Positions 32,927-41,801 of a DNA stretch of 64,000 nucleotides are shown here, one piece after another (the first letter of the stretch is position 1; every line of letters begins with the position of its first letter). The notes under the pieces are model-generated. The model searched no databases. It was not told the DNA's origin and saw only the letters and a program-made list of their open reading frames with translations. The translations under genes were made by a program, and so were the position numbers. This DNA comes from Denitrobacterium detoxificans (lineage in GTDB: Bacteria; Actinomycetota; Coriobacteriia; Coriobacteriales; Eggerthellaceae): assembly GCF_001643775.1 (NCBI RefSeq), contig NZ_CP011402.1, forward strand, positions 1,582,432 through 1,646,431, written 5' to 3'.

Positions 32927-33603
32927 GCGTTCTGCACTTTCTCCCAGTCCTTCATGAAGGAATCAAGGCCACGGTCAGTAAGCGGATGCTGAACCATCTT
33001 CTTCAGCACGCCGAACGGAACGGTGGCAATGTCGGCACCCATGAGCGCGCACTGGGTAACGTGATTGGCGCTACGCACGGAAGCGGCGATGATCTCGACC
33101 TGCTCGCCGTTGACGGTGCTCGAGGTGAAGTCGTAGTTGTTGATGGCCGTTACGATGTTGGCCACCTGCTCCAGGCCATCTTCGGAGATGTCGTCGAAGC
33201 GGCCGATGAAGGGGCTGATGTAACGAGCGCCAGCGCGAGCGGCCAGAACGGCCTGCGGTACGCTGAAGCACAGCGTCATGTTAACGGGCACGCCATGCTT
33301 GGCGAGCTCCTTGGTGGCGGCCAGGCCTTCCACCATGGTGGGAACCTTCACGACCACGTTGTCGGCGATTTCGGCCAGCTGCAGGCCGTCGCGCACGATC
33401 TCGTCGCGCGTCATGGCAACGCTCTCGGCCGAAACGGGGCCGTCGACGATGTCGCAGATGCGCTTGATGTGATTGTGGAAGTCGCTCAGCTTGCCGCCGA
33501 TGCGCGAATACAGCGTAGGATTGGTGGTAACGCCAGCAATGGCACCCCAGCTCGCTGCTTCCTCGATTTCATTCAGGTCGGCAGTGTCCAAGAAAAACTT
33601 CAC
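32923..33603 (-). CDS. tal: Transaldolase, small FSA/TalC type
   Basis: Start GTG 33603 is fixed by AAGGAGGAAATCCAA; this gives MKFFLDTADLNEIEE, the usual N-terminus. The 226-aa length matches the small transaldolase/fructose-6-phosphate aldolase group. The Schiff-base Lys lies in NVVVKVPTMVEGL, and GVTTNPTL and ARYISPFIGRFDD are family motifs. It acts in the non-oxidative pentose phosphate pathway in the cytosol. First gene of the tal-rho-sppA-metG-luxR run. Confidence 0.95.
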   Translation of the reverse strand: MKFFLDTADLNEIEEAASWGAIAGVTTNPTLYSRIGGKLSDFHNHIKRICDIVDGPVSAESVAMTRDEIVRDGLQLAEIADNVVVKVPTMVEGLAATKELAKHGVPVNMTLCFSVPQAVLAARAGARYISPFIGRFDDISEDGLEQVANIVTAINNYDFTSSTVNGEQVEIIAASVRSANHVTQCALMGADIATVPFGVLKKMVQHPLTDRGLDSFMKDWEKVQNA

Positions 33604-33918
33604 TTGGATTTCCTCCTTAACGTGGGAATAGCTGCGCGAAACGCGCTGATACATCGGAATGATGTATATGGAAATGGGAAACGTTCGCGACACATGCGCT
33701 GCGCGAACGTTTCAATAGTACCAAACGTAAGTGCGGATGCAAGGAAAAACCCACGGAGCCCATATTCGAGGCACGCATGAAAAAACGATTGGCGCCCCTA
33801 CTGGACGCCAATCGCTCGATGCCGGAGGGTGGCATCTTATTCCGAAACCCCTGCATGCAAAGCATGCGTCTGCAGAACGGGGCCTAACGGCTCAGTTTCC
33901 AACGTGCCGAGTGGGCAC
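33604..33918. other. Intergenic region upstream of tal, no gene
   Basis: 315 nt containing the promoter region of tal (AT-rich around 33655-33725) and the terminator of the flavoprotein gene (33779-33814). GCATGCaaaGCATGC lies at about 33852-33866. No supported ORF. Confidence 0.5.
33779..33814 (-). terminator. Terminator of flavoprotein gene at 33919
   Basis: On the minus strand CGATTGGCG/CGCCAATCG (9 bp) is followed by TTTTTT. Confidence 0.85.
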
Positions 33919-35502
33919 CTACAGGGAAGCAATGTAGTCACGCGCCGCGTTTGCCGCATTGCGTCCCGTGTTCACCTGATTGCCCACGGCCGTACCGGGC
34001 ATGTTCTGCGTATACACGTTGCGCCAAAGCATGGCCCCATCCAGCCCCACGGCATAGAGGCCAGGAATGGGATTGAGCTCCTCGTCAAGCGCCTCGCAGC
34101 GAATGTTGGTCGTGATGCCGCCATCTACGACGACGATGTTGTTCACGATCTTGGCAATATAGAACGGAGGCGTCTGTATGGGGGCCAAGAACGAGGCGTC
34201 CTTACCCAGGTCGGCATCAAACCCCGCACTGGCCAGCTCGTTATAACGAGCAACCGTTTGCGCAAGCTGCGCTGTATCGAGCCCGAAATGACTACCAAGC
34301 TCTTCGATGCTGTTCGCGCTGAAGACGCTTTCGGGATATTCTCCCGCCGTAGCCTTGTCCAAGATGGCCTGGTCGTGCTCGTCCAAGCCAAGACCGTTAA
34401 CAAACGCCTGGTCGAAGATTGCATAGTTTTCCTTGTTGCCCAGGCAAGCGCAGGCATTGGCCGCCATGTTGTAGACCACCGCAATGGATTCATCGCAAAA
34501 GCGATTGGCATCCTGGTCGACCCACAGCGCAGGCCCCAGGGCAACCAGGCCATTACCACCATTCAACGGGCTGTTGTAGGGAACCGTCTCGTCGTTTCCG
34601 AACGCCGTTACGCCTTGGAACGATTGAATGGCAGCATCGGAAAGGAAGCTCTTCGCGCCCATTTCGCTTGCCATGCGATACCCATCGCCCGCCACATTGG
34701 GAGAGCAGACGATCATCATCTCGTCGACTTTTTCCTGCGTCCAACCCGTTTCCTTCAGGTACTCCGGATTCGCGCCAATGCCACCCGAAGCGAGGATGAT
34801 GGCCTTTGCCTGAATCTGGTACTCGCCATCCTTGCCATCGACCACGACGCCGACGATTTTGCCATCCTCCTCGATGAGCTGCGTCGCAGGGGAATTGAAG
34901 CGAAACTCGACGCCATTCGCTTCGGCAGCGGCCTGCATAGGCGGCACGTACCCAACCGCACCCGCGTTATCCTTCCACCAATGCATGGTGTTATAGAGAC
35001 CAACATGATAATTGTCGACCACGCCGCTAAACTGCATGCCCTGTTTCTGCAACCACGCGAAGTTATCAGCCGACTTACTTACCAGGTCGTACCAAAGGGA
35101 GCCGCTACTGCGCCATTGCGATTCGCTCAACTCGGTATGCACGATTTCGCTTGCGGAAATCTCGATTCCCTGTTCCTTCTGAAGCGTGGAACCCACCGCG
35201 AAGATTCCCTCGGTTCCCATGCCGTTGCCACCGGCGGCTCCGCCCTTTTCGAGAACGATGACCGATTGGCCGTTTTCGGACGCCTGCACGCACGCAGCCA
35301 AGCCCGATATGCCCGCGCCAACCACGACCACATCCACCGATTCAGCCTGCGGGTCGAGCGAGACGCGTTGCACCTCGGCGCTCGCCTCCTTGGTCTTCGC
35401 GCTCTTTGCGGAAGGCGCACACGAAGCCAAGCCCACGGCAGACACCGCCGCCATCGCGGACCCCGCAAGAAACGCCCTACGATTCATCTTCACCTGCGTC
35501 AT
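33919..35502 (-). CDS. Exported FAD-binding reductase (fumarate reductase/succinate dehydrogenase flavoprotein-like)
   Basis: ATG 35502 follows AGAGGGTTTCAT. The 527-aa protein begins with a Tat-like signal (NRRAFLAGSAMAA) that also contains a lipobox (GLASC), so it may be an exported lipoprotein. The FAD motif is DVVVVGAGISGLAACVQASE, then EKGGAAGGNGMGTEG; the C-terminal FAD contact is GLYAVGLDGAMLWRNVYTQNMPG. The fumarate-reductase Arg loop is absent, so the electron acceptor is probably another organic compound. A tandem MarR gene lies directly upstream on the same strand. Confidence 0.83.
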   Translation of the reverse strand: MTQVKMNRRAFLAGSAMAAVSAVGLASCAPSAKSAKTKEASAEVQRVSLDPQAESVDVVVVGAGISGLAACVQASENGQSVIVLEKGGAAGGNGMGTEGIFAVGSTLQKEQGIEISASEIVHTELSESQWRSSGSLWYDLVSKSADNFAWLQKQGMQFSGVVDNYHVGLYNTMHWWKDNAGAVGYVPPMQAAAEANGVEFRFNSPATQLIEEDGKIVGVVVDGKDGEYQIQAKAIILASGGIGANPEYLKETGWTQEKVDEMMIVCSPNVAGDGYRMASEMGAKSFLSDAAIQSFQGVTAFGNDETVPYNSPLNGGNGLVALGPALWVDQDANRFCDESIAVVYNMAANACACLGNKENYAIFDQAFVNGLGLDEHDQAILDKATAGEYPESVFSANSIEELGSHFGLDTAQLAQTVARYNELASAGFDADLGKDASFLAPIQTPPFYIAKIVNNIVVVDGGITTNIRCEALDEELNPIPGLYAVGLDGAMLWRNVYTQNMPGTAVGNQVNTGRNAANAARDYIASL

Positions 35503-35600
35503 ATGAAACCCTCTCTTATGTATGCCACCAATGACGCACATGGTAGAAACGAAAAATCGTTATATCAATTTGGATATGTGGCTATAAAACACCTGATGGA

Positions 35601-35617
35601 ACTGTCATGACGACAGT
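35601..35617. promoter_or_regulatory. Inverted repeat between MarR-like and flavoprotein genes
   Basis: ACTGTC-ATGAC-GACAGT, a perfect 6-bp repeat in the 144-nt gap upstream of the flavoprotein gene. Candidate MarR operator. Confidence 0.4.
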
Positions 35618-35646
35618 CGAAGGCGCAGATAGTTACAGTCGTATGC

Positions 35647-36591
35647 CTATTTTCGGGAAGACAGACGCAGATTGCTGTGCATGCGGGTATACCACGCAGC
35701 CAACACGACTTCGCCCGACTCGCTTAACCCACAATGGGCCTTCTGCGTAACGGCATCGAGTTCATCACGTGCGCTCGAAGCCACACGCACCCCCTTCGGC
35801 GTACAGCGAAGAACCATACGACGCGCATCGAAGGGGTCGACGCGCTGCATAACGAGGCCCAGACGAATAAGATTGTCCTTATACAGGGAAAGGCCGCTCT
35901 TCTGCAGGCAGAGGTACGCGGCAACATCGCTCAGCATCATGCTTCCCCGACCCGATAGGACGTCGAGAATGCGATACTCATCGAAGGACAGCCCGCAACC
36001 ATCACGCAGAATGCGCTTCCACTGGTCAACGAGAACGCGCCATTCCACAAAGTACCCCGAAGAAAAGAACTCGCCTTCCTCGTTCCGGCCGGCCCCATTA
36101 CGCGCATCCATTCCAAAGCCCGGTACGTCATGCCCTCTCAAATTGACGAGCCCTCTGTCAATCATGGAAAAGAGCTCGAATTCGCTGGCTGGCAAAGCAG
36201 ACAGAAATGTCTCTTGGAGCATAGTAGAAACGCCACGGCACGCTTCACGTACGAAGGCTTCGCCCGAATCGGTAAGAGCGCACATCATGTAGCGCGCGTC
36301 GGTCTCATCATCCGCTTTAGACACGAAGCCCCGATCTTCAGCATCCAAAAGCAGCGGCAGAACGGTATTGCGACTCAGCATGAGGTAGTCCACGAGCTCA
36401 GCAACAGAAACAGGTTGGCCGACCTCCAACATGCTCAGGAGCAGGGAGAAAGCGTTGTAACGAAGGGCGTACTCGCACTTAAGAAAACGCGAGATGCGCT
36501 TGACGTGCTCGTAGATAACCGTGGATGCTTGCATGCTAAACGGTATGGAAGACCCAGCCGGCACGTTGCCCTTTTCTTGCTTTAGGCTCAT
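35647..36591 (-). CDS. Tandem MarR-type regulator (two fused winged-helix domains)
   Basis: 314 aa, about twice a normal MarR. Domain 1, residues about 25-140: SVAELVDYLMLSRNTVLPLLLDAEDRGFVSKADDETDARYMMCALTDSGEAF. Domain 2, about 185-300: LSFDEYRILDVLSGRGSMMLSDVAAYLCLQKSGLSLYKDNLIRLGLVMQRVDPFDARRMVLRCTPKG. Each has the helix-turn-helix and D-x-R wing of MarR. It may bind as a single-chain pseudo-dimer. The start could be ATG 36591 or TTG 36597; the SD is weak, and it follows the ArsC-like gene by 12 nt. The likely target is the flavoprotein gene downstream. Confidence 0.8.
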   Translation of the reverse strand: MSLKQEKGNVPAGSSIPFSMQASTVIYEHVKRISRFLKCEYALRYNAFSLLLSMLEVGQPVSVAELVDYLMLSRNTVLPLLLDAEDRGFVSKADDETDARYMMCALTDSGEAFVREACRGVSTMLQETFLSALPASEFELFSMIDRGLVNLRGHDVPGFGMDARNGAGRNEEGEFFSSGYFVEWRVLVDQWKRILRDGCGLSFDEYRILDVLSGRGSMMLSDVAAYLCLQKSGLSLYKDNLIRLGLVMQRVDPFDARRMVLRCTPKGVRVASSARDELDAVTQKAHCGLSESGEVVLAAWYTRMHSNLRLSSRK

Positions 36592-36603
36592 CGCCAAGAC
36601 ACG

Positions 36604-36966
36604 CTACCCCAGCAGGGCGCTTTCCCATTCGGCCTCGCGGAAGCCCAGCAACACGAAATCGGGGCCCACCACGACGGGCCGCTTCACGAGCATGCCATCT
36701 TCAGCAAGCAGGTTATAACAACCCTCGTCGTCAAGCCCGTCATCAAGCAGCGCCTTGATATTGCGCTGCCGGTAGAGCATGCCGCTCGTATTGAAGAAAC
36801 GCCTGATAGGAAGACCGCTGAGCGCATGCCATGCACGAAGTTCGTCGGCCGTGGGATTCTGCTCGACAATATGCCTCGCCTCGAACGCAACGCCATGTTG
36901 CTCAAGCCATACGCGCGCCTTGCGGCACGTGCTGCATTTCGGGTATTCCAAAAACAAGACAGCCAT
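36604..36966 (-). CDS. ArsC/Spx-family thioredoxin-fold protein
   Basis: ATG 36966 follows GAAAGGGCTGAAC. 120 aa, usual length. The CxxC appears as EYPKCSTCRKARVWLEQHG, then RHIVEQNPTADELRAWH and VKRPVVVGPDFVLLGFRE, the YffB/Spx-like pattern. Such proteins are arsenate reductases, Spx-type RNA polymerase binders or uncharacterised reductases; the absence of arsenic genes nearby argues against arsenate detoxification. It lies 24 nt after the SDR gene and 12 nt before the MarR gene. Confidence 0.83.
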   Translation of the reverse strand: MAVLFLEYPKCSTCRKARVWLEQHGVAFEARHIVEQNPTADELRAWHALSGLPIRRFFNTSGMLYRQRNIKALLDDGLDDEGCYNLLAEDGMLVKRPVVVGPDFVLLGFREAEWESALLG

Positions 36967-36990
36967 GTTCAGCCCTTTCACGCGAGGATA

Positions 36991-37758
36991 CTACAGTCGA
37001 CGCAAGCCCTCCCAAGCCCACATCTCAAGCGGAGCTGGCAAGATTTTACCAGCGATGCGCATGATGACCCCGCTGACGCAACACGTGGCAACGGGATAGT
37101 TCACGCGATTCACGAACAGAGACCAACGCACGACGCGTTCGGGCGAAATGCTGGGAGCGGGATTCTTCACGGTTGTGCCATTGGCCGTCTGACGTGCCAC
37201 ATCGATGAATTCGGTGCGCACCCAGATAGGACATACGGCCGTCACGTAGATGCCACGACCCCGCAATTCAAAACGAAGCGCGCGCGTATACGAAAGCACG
37301 AACGCCTTCGTTGCCGCATACACGTCCAAACCTGGTAGCGGCTGAAACGCCGCGCTCGAGGCGATTTGCAGAATGCGACTTCCACGCGTCATGAACGGCA
37401 GCACCGCCTGAGTAAGGCAGACAAGCGCGTTGCAGTTCACGGTGATCATACTCGACACTTCGGCAGCGGTGAGGTCGGCGTACGTGCCGAACTTTCCAAA
37501 GCCAGCCGCATTGACCAACAAACCAACCGTAGGCTTTTCGCGCTGCAAGAGGGCGGATAGTTCTTCAATTGCATTCGCTTGGGCCAGGTCGAGGGAAATG
37601 GCGCGAACGGGCGTAGCGCACGCGTTCGCCAGCTCTTCCAATCGCTCGGCACGCCGCGCGATTACCCAAAGCTCGTCGTAGCGGCCGCTTTCATCGGCGG
37701 CACGCGCGTACTCACGGCCAAGACCGCTGGACGCTCCTGTAATGATTGCAATATTCAT
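36991..37758 (-). CDS. Short-chain dehydrogenase/reductase
   Basis: ATG 37758 begins the classical N-terminus MNIAIITGASSGLGREYARA. The 255-aa protein has the TGxxxGLG cofactor motif, NAAG (NAAGFGKF), the catalytic Ser in QIASSAAFQ and YxxxK as YAATK. Substrate is unknown. No convincing SD is seen, so the start is set by the family N-terminus. A palindrome (37826-37841) lies 68 nt upstream. It leads the SDR-ArsC-MarR run. Confidence 0.85.
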   Translation of the reverse strand: MNIAIITGASSGLGREYARAADESGRYDELWVIARRAERLEELANACATPVRAISLDLAQANAIEELSALLQREKPTVGLLVNAAGFGKFGTYADLTAAEVSSMITVNCNALVCLTQAVLPFMTRGSRILQIASSAAFQPLPGLDVYAATKAFVLSYTRALRFELRGRGIYVTAVCPIWVRTEFIDVARQTANGTTVKNPAPSISPERVVRWSLFVNRVNYPVATCCVSGVIMRIAGKILPAPLEMWAWEGLRRL

Positions 37759-37825
37759 GGGGGCAATGGTAGCGCGACGCCCAAGGAAGCTCAATGCGAA
37801 ACCCGCGCACATCACCAATCCGTTT

Positions 37826-37841
37826 CCTTTTTTGAAAAAGG
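37826..37841. promoter_or_regulatory. Palindrome CCTTTTTTGAAAAAGG
   Basis: Near-perfect palindrome 68 nt before the SDR start. Preceded by CGTTT, as is its twin at 37917. Confidence 0.5.
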
Positions 37842-37916
37842 CAGACCATTGCAGACGCAGACTGCCTTCGACCTGGGAGAACCAAACGTAGACCAGCACG
37901 AAAGCCGCTCTATCGT

Positions 37917-37936
37917 TTCCTTTTTCGAAAAAGGAA
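37917..37936. promoter_or_regulatory. Perfect palindrome TTCCTTTTTCGAAAAAGGAA
   Basis: Perfect 20-bp palindrome 66 nt before the LuxR start at 38003. The two twins are set symmetrically, each about 67 nt from the gene it faces. Confidence 0.55.
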
Positions 37937-38002
37937 GAGGCACTATACATTCCTATCGAATACGTGAGAGAATACCCAAATCGCTATGCGAAGGAGGGTC
38001 GC

Positions 38003-39574
38003 ATGTCGCAGATCGAACGCAAAGGAAACATGCCCTGGTACTGCTACACCGGGTTCAACTTGCTCGTGCTTTGGAACTTCGTCTCGTTTTCGCTCGACAG
38101 CACGCAAGTATTCTCACGCGGCGTTGCACTCGACGTCACGAGCGTCGCCTGGATTTCCTTTGCCATCGCGCAGGCCATTGGCATGATTGCCCTTGCCGAC
38201 CTGTCGCGCACGGCGCGTATGAGAAGCGCCTTCGCATCCTCCCGCGCAACCATTGGCGCGGCCGCAGTCCTAGCATCCCTGGGAACCATCCTCATGACAT
38301 GGGACATCACCGCAATTGGCATATGCGGCGCCATCGTCTCGGGGCTGAGCGTATCATGGCTCTGGGCGTCGTGGGCCCAGTTCTACGCAGCGCTCGAAAC
38401 GGGCGAAGCCGAACACGCCATCCTGCGCTCGATGTTTGTTTCGGTAGTGGGCGCAGCCGTGCTCCTTGCCCTTCCCGCCACCATTCGTTTCCTATGCGCC
38501 CAGGCAATTCCGCTTCTATCGGCCGCTTGCTCCATCGCCGCCGTAAGCTGGTCGGCGAAGCGCACCCCGCATCTCCACGAACCACCCGCCAAAGAGAATC
38601 CAAGCAAAGACACGCTTGCCCATTCCGTGCTCAGCCTCATGTATGGGCCCGCCGACCGGCCCGAAAGCACGATTCGCATCGCCAAAATGGCGATGGGGCT
38701 CACCGCCCCAGCCTTCTGCGCGTTCCTCATCACGCCCTTCGTTGCTAACCCGCTCTCCGAGCTGGGAAGCCAGCTCTACCCTCTCGTCGTTCTGTCATCG
38801 TTTCTGCTTGCCGCGTTGCTCACTTGGCTTTTCCTGCGCGTTTCGCCAAGCGTTACGCTCGCATTCATCTTTCGATGGCAGATGCCCCTCATCGCACTTG
38901 CATGCTCGCTTATCATCATTGGTGCGCCCATGGCGCTATCGTCGCTCGCACTCAACGCAGCGCTCATCGTCATTTCCGAATTCACGTGGATTTGCCTCTG
39001 CCGCGCCATGCGCACAAACGCAGCGCAAGCACTTACGGTATTCTTGGGCGGATACGCCTTGTTTGACATAGGATCGGCCCTTGGCTCGCTTGCAGCCGCA
39101 GGGTACACACGCGCCTTCGGCATCGCCCCCATCCCCACAATGCACATCTCCGGTGTTGCGCTGCTCATCATCGTCATCGCCCTTGTGGTCATGCTTCCGG
39201 GCCTTGCAAGCAATAGGCAGGCAAAGGGAGACACAACGACCGCATCCATGTCGAACCCCGCTGCGGCCATCAATTCCACGCCCGAAGCTTCGGTACAACT
39301 CGACGCACCCATACCAAACGAGAAAGCCACCCCAGCCGAAGAATCCGACGAGCCCATTGAACCCGACGAGGAGTTCTATCGCTTCTACGGCATCACGCCA
39401 CGCGAACGCGAAATCATCGCTTACCTCATGCGTGGTCGTTCGGTTCCCTACATCCGCGACGAATTGTTCATTTCGCAAAACACCGTGAAGACGCATATCA
39501 AGCACATCTACGCAAAGACGAACGTGGGCAGTCGCCAAGAGCTGCTCGACCTTATCGAGAGCATGCGCCCCTAG
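38003..39574 (+). CDS. LuxR-family regulator with MFS-like membrane domain
   Basis: ATG 38003 follows GGAGGG. 523 aa: short cytosolic start, about 12 hydrophobic segments (to about residue 405), an acidic linker, and a LuxR HTH at the end (YGITPREREIIAYLMRGRSVPYI..QNTVKTHIKHIYAKTNVGSRQELL). It lies 217 nt before the flavoprotein gene at 39792 on the same strand, which is probably its target. Third regulator of this kind in the window. Confidence 0.9.
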   Translation: MSQIERKGNMPWYCYTGFNLLVLWNFVSFSLDSTQVFSRGVALDVTSVAWISFAIAQAIGMIALADLSRTARMRSAFASSRATIGAAAVLASLGTILMTWDITAIGICGAIVSGLSVSWLWASWAQFYAALETGEAEHAILRSMFVSVVGAAVLLALPATIRFLCAQAIPLLSAACSIAAVSWSAKRTPHLHEPPAKENPSKDTLAHSVLSLMYGPADRPESTIRIAKMAMGLTAPAFCAFLITPFVANPLSELGSQLYPLVVLSSFLLAALLTWLFLRVSPSVTLAFIFRWQMPLIALACSLIIIGAPMALSSLALNAALIVISEFTWICLCRAMRTNAAQALTVFLGGYALFDIGSALGSLAAAGYTRAFGIAPIPTMHISGVALLIIVIALVVMLPGLASNRQAKGDTTTASMSNPAAAINSTPEASVQLDAPIPNEKATPAEESDEPIEPDEEFYRFYGITPREREIIAYLMRGRSVPYIRDELFISQNTVKTHIKHIYAKTNVGSRQELLDLIESMRP

Positions 39575-39791
39575 CGTTTGCGCGGTACCCCAACGCGAAA
39601 TCGCACCCCGTGCAGCGCACCATTTTCCTGCAACCAATCACCCAATTACCCTAGAACACGCACTTCACCTGGGATAACAAATATCACCCTTTTAGCGGTA
39701 TACGCTCCTCCGCCGAAATTCCTACACTCGCCCCGAAGGCATTCGCAATGGCTTGCCCACCGCGAATGCAAGGCATCGAATGGAGGAGAAT

Positions 39792-41480
39792 ATGAATCAT
39801 TCCGTATCACGTAGGTCGTTTCTAACGGGAGCTGCAATCGCGGGAGGGTCGCTTGCAACCACGGCTCTCGCGGGATGCGCATCGCCCAAGGCGGCTTCCA
39901 CGCGCACGGCCGAAGCAAGCACGACTACCACGTCTGAAAACTGGTGGGGCGAACCCGCCGACGAATCGTCGTTTACCATTTCTCAGGAAATCGAGACCGA
40001 GATCCTCGTTTGCGGCTGCGGTCATGCCGGCATGACGGCAGCACTCGTTGCCTCGGAGCAGGGAGCCGATGTTCTGGTCATCGAGAAGACGGGCACCTAT
40101 GGCCTCTTCCGCACCTTCCCCGGTGCCGTCGATTCGCAGGTGCAGAAGGACGCGGGCGTGACAATCGACAAGCAAGCGCTCGCCAACGACATCATGCGCT
40201 ACGCAAGCGGTCGCGCCAACCAATCGCTCATCAACCTGTGGATCAACGAAAGCGGCGAATGGTTCGACTGGTTCTGCGGCGTCGTCGAGCCCGAAGGCGT
40301 ACGCATGACGGCCGAACCCGACGTGGGAAGCGGCTGGCATGGCTGCTATCGCGCATGGCCCACTTCGATGGTCGAGCATATCCCCGAGGAGAAAGCCGAC
40401 AATTCGGCGGCCACGCCCAGCATGGGCCCCATTCTGGTGGAAATCGCCCAGAAGCAAGGCGCGCAGTTCATGTACAACACCGAGCTCGTGCAGTTCGTAA
40501 AGGAAGGCAGCAAGGTCGTAGGCTGCATCGCAAAGACGAAGGATGGCTACGCGCGCATCACCGCCAGCAAGGGCGTGCTGCTCTGCACGGGTGGCTACGA
40601 AGGCAGTGCCGAGCTCATGGAAACGCTGAACCCGGCCGCCTCCGTCACCGTTGCCTGCGCGCAGTATATGATGCAGAACGACGGCGCAGGCATGAAAGCG
40701 GGCATTTGGGCTGGCGGCGTAAAGGACCCCGACCCCACCGCCATGCTCTTCGACCGCGGCGGCCTGGCGCCTGGCGCCGAAACGGGCTTCCCCGTTCAGG
40801 GCCAGCTCTTTTGGATGGGAAGCCAGCCGTTCCTGAAGGTAAACACGCAGGGCAAGCGCATTGGCAACGAAGATGTTCCCTATGACAGCATGATTGCATC
40901 GGCGAGCATCCAGAAGGACCATGTATGGTGCTCCATCTGGGACGCAAATTGGAAGGACCACGTAAAGCAGTTCCACACGCTGTGCTGCTCGCGCATCGAG
41001 CCAAGCCCCACGCCCGACGCCTGGTCGTTCACCTACGAGGCCATCGAGGGCATGAACATGGGCCTGAAGCAGCAGGGCATCATCTTCGAATGCGATACGC
41101 TCGAGGAACTGGCCCAGAAGCTCGAGATCCCCGTCGATGAGTTCGTGAACACCGTGAACGAGTACAACGCCATGTGCGCAGCAGGCGAAGATACGCAGTT
41201 CGGCAAGGACGCGAAGGACATGCTTGCCCTTACCACTCCGCCCTACTGCGGATGCCGCGTGGGCAGCGCGCTGCTCTGCACGCTCGACGGCCTGCGCATC
41301 GACACCGACTGCCACCTGATCACCGAAGACGGCGAGATCATCGAGGGTCTCTGGGCTGCGGGCAATTGCACGGGCGGTTTCTTCAGCGACAACTACCCCG
41401 AGCTCATCCCCGGCATCGCCAGCGGTCGCACCGCCACCGAGGCGCGCCACGCAATCCTGAACATGCTCGGTATGAAGTAG
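39792..41480 (+). CDS. Exported FAD-dependent reductase
   Basis: ATG 39792 follows GGAGGAGAAT. 562 aa with a Tat signal (SRRSFLTGAAIAGGS) and a lipobox (ALAGC), so probably a membrane-anchored lipoprotein on the outer face. The FAD motif is TEILVCGCGHAGMTAALVASE, with Cys in the second position of the usual GxGxxG. GLWAAGNCTGGFFSDNYPELIPG replaces the fumarate-reductase active-site loop, so the substrate is likely different. Follows its probable LuxR regulator. A GC-rich hairpin (41495-41524) lies after the gene. Confidence 0.85.
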   Translation: MNHSVSRRSFLTGAAIAGGSLATTALAGCASPKAASTRTAEASTTTTSENWWGEPADESSFTISQEIETEILVCGCGHAGMTAALVASEQGADVLVIEKTGTYGLFRTFPGAVDSQVQKDAGVTIDKQALANDIMRYASGRANQSLINLWINESGEWFDWFCGVVEPEGVRMTAEPDVGSGWHGCYRAWPTSMVEHIPEEKADNSAATPSMGPILVEIAQKQGAQFMYNTELVQFVKEGSKVVGCIAKTKDGYARITASKGVLLCTGGYEGSAELMETLNPAASVTVACAQYMMQNDGAGMKAGIWAGGVKDPDPTAMLFDRGGLAPGAETGFPVQGQLFWMGSQPFLKVNTQGKRIGNEDVPYDSMIASASIQKDHVWCSIWDANWKDHVKQFHTLCCSRIEPSPTPDAWSFTYEAIEGMNMGLKQQGIIFECDTLEELAQKLEIPVDEFVNTVNEYNAMCAAGEDTQFGKDAKDMLALTTPPYCGCRVGSALLCTLDGLRIDTDCHLITEDGEIIEGLWAAGNCTGGFFSDNYPELIPGIASGRTATEARHAILNMLGMK

Positions 41481-41801
41481 CCAATCCCTTTGCACCCCGC
41501 TGGTCTCCCCCTACGCCAGCGGGGGTTGCAACAATAGAATGCACGGACAACCCCCTCACCGTGTTTCTCGCGACCCGGCATCGTTTCCCTCCCACGCGAT
41601 TGCCGGGTCGCACGCTTTGCGCGCAAGGGGTTCCTAGGGCTCCTATCCCCTTGGAGCCCTACCCCTGGGATTTCCGGAAATTCCCTTCGAAAGGAAACCC
41701 CACCCATCCTGCTTATCCCACTCACCCCACTCATCCGAAGGATGGCACGCACGCGTCGGTACGAGTGCTACACTCTGCCCGTGAGAGTAGAAAGGTGCAC
41801 T
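41481..41801. other. Intergenic region with two strong hairpins
   Basis: CCCCGCTGG/CCAGCGGGG (41495-41524) and GCGACCCGGCA/TGCCGGGTCGC (41571-41613). Neither is followed by a T-run. They probably separate the flavoprotein and amidohydrolase transcripts. No gene. Confidence 0.55.
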
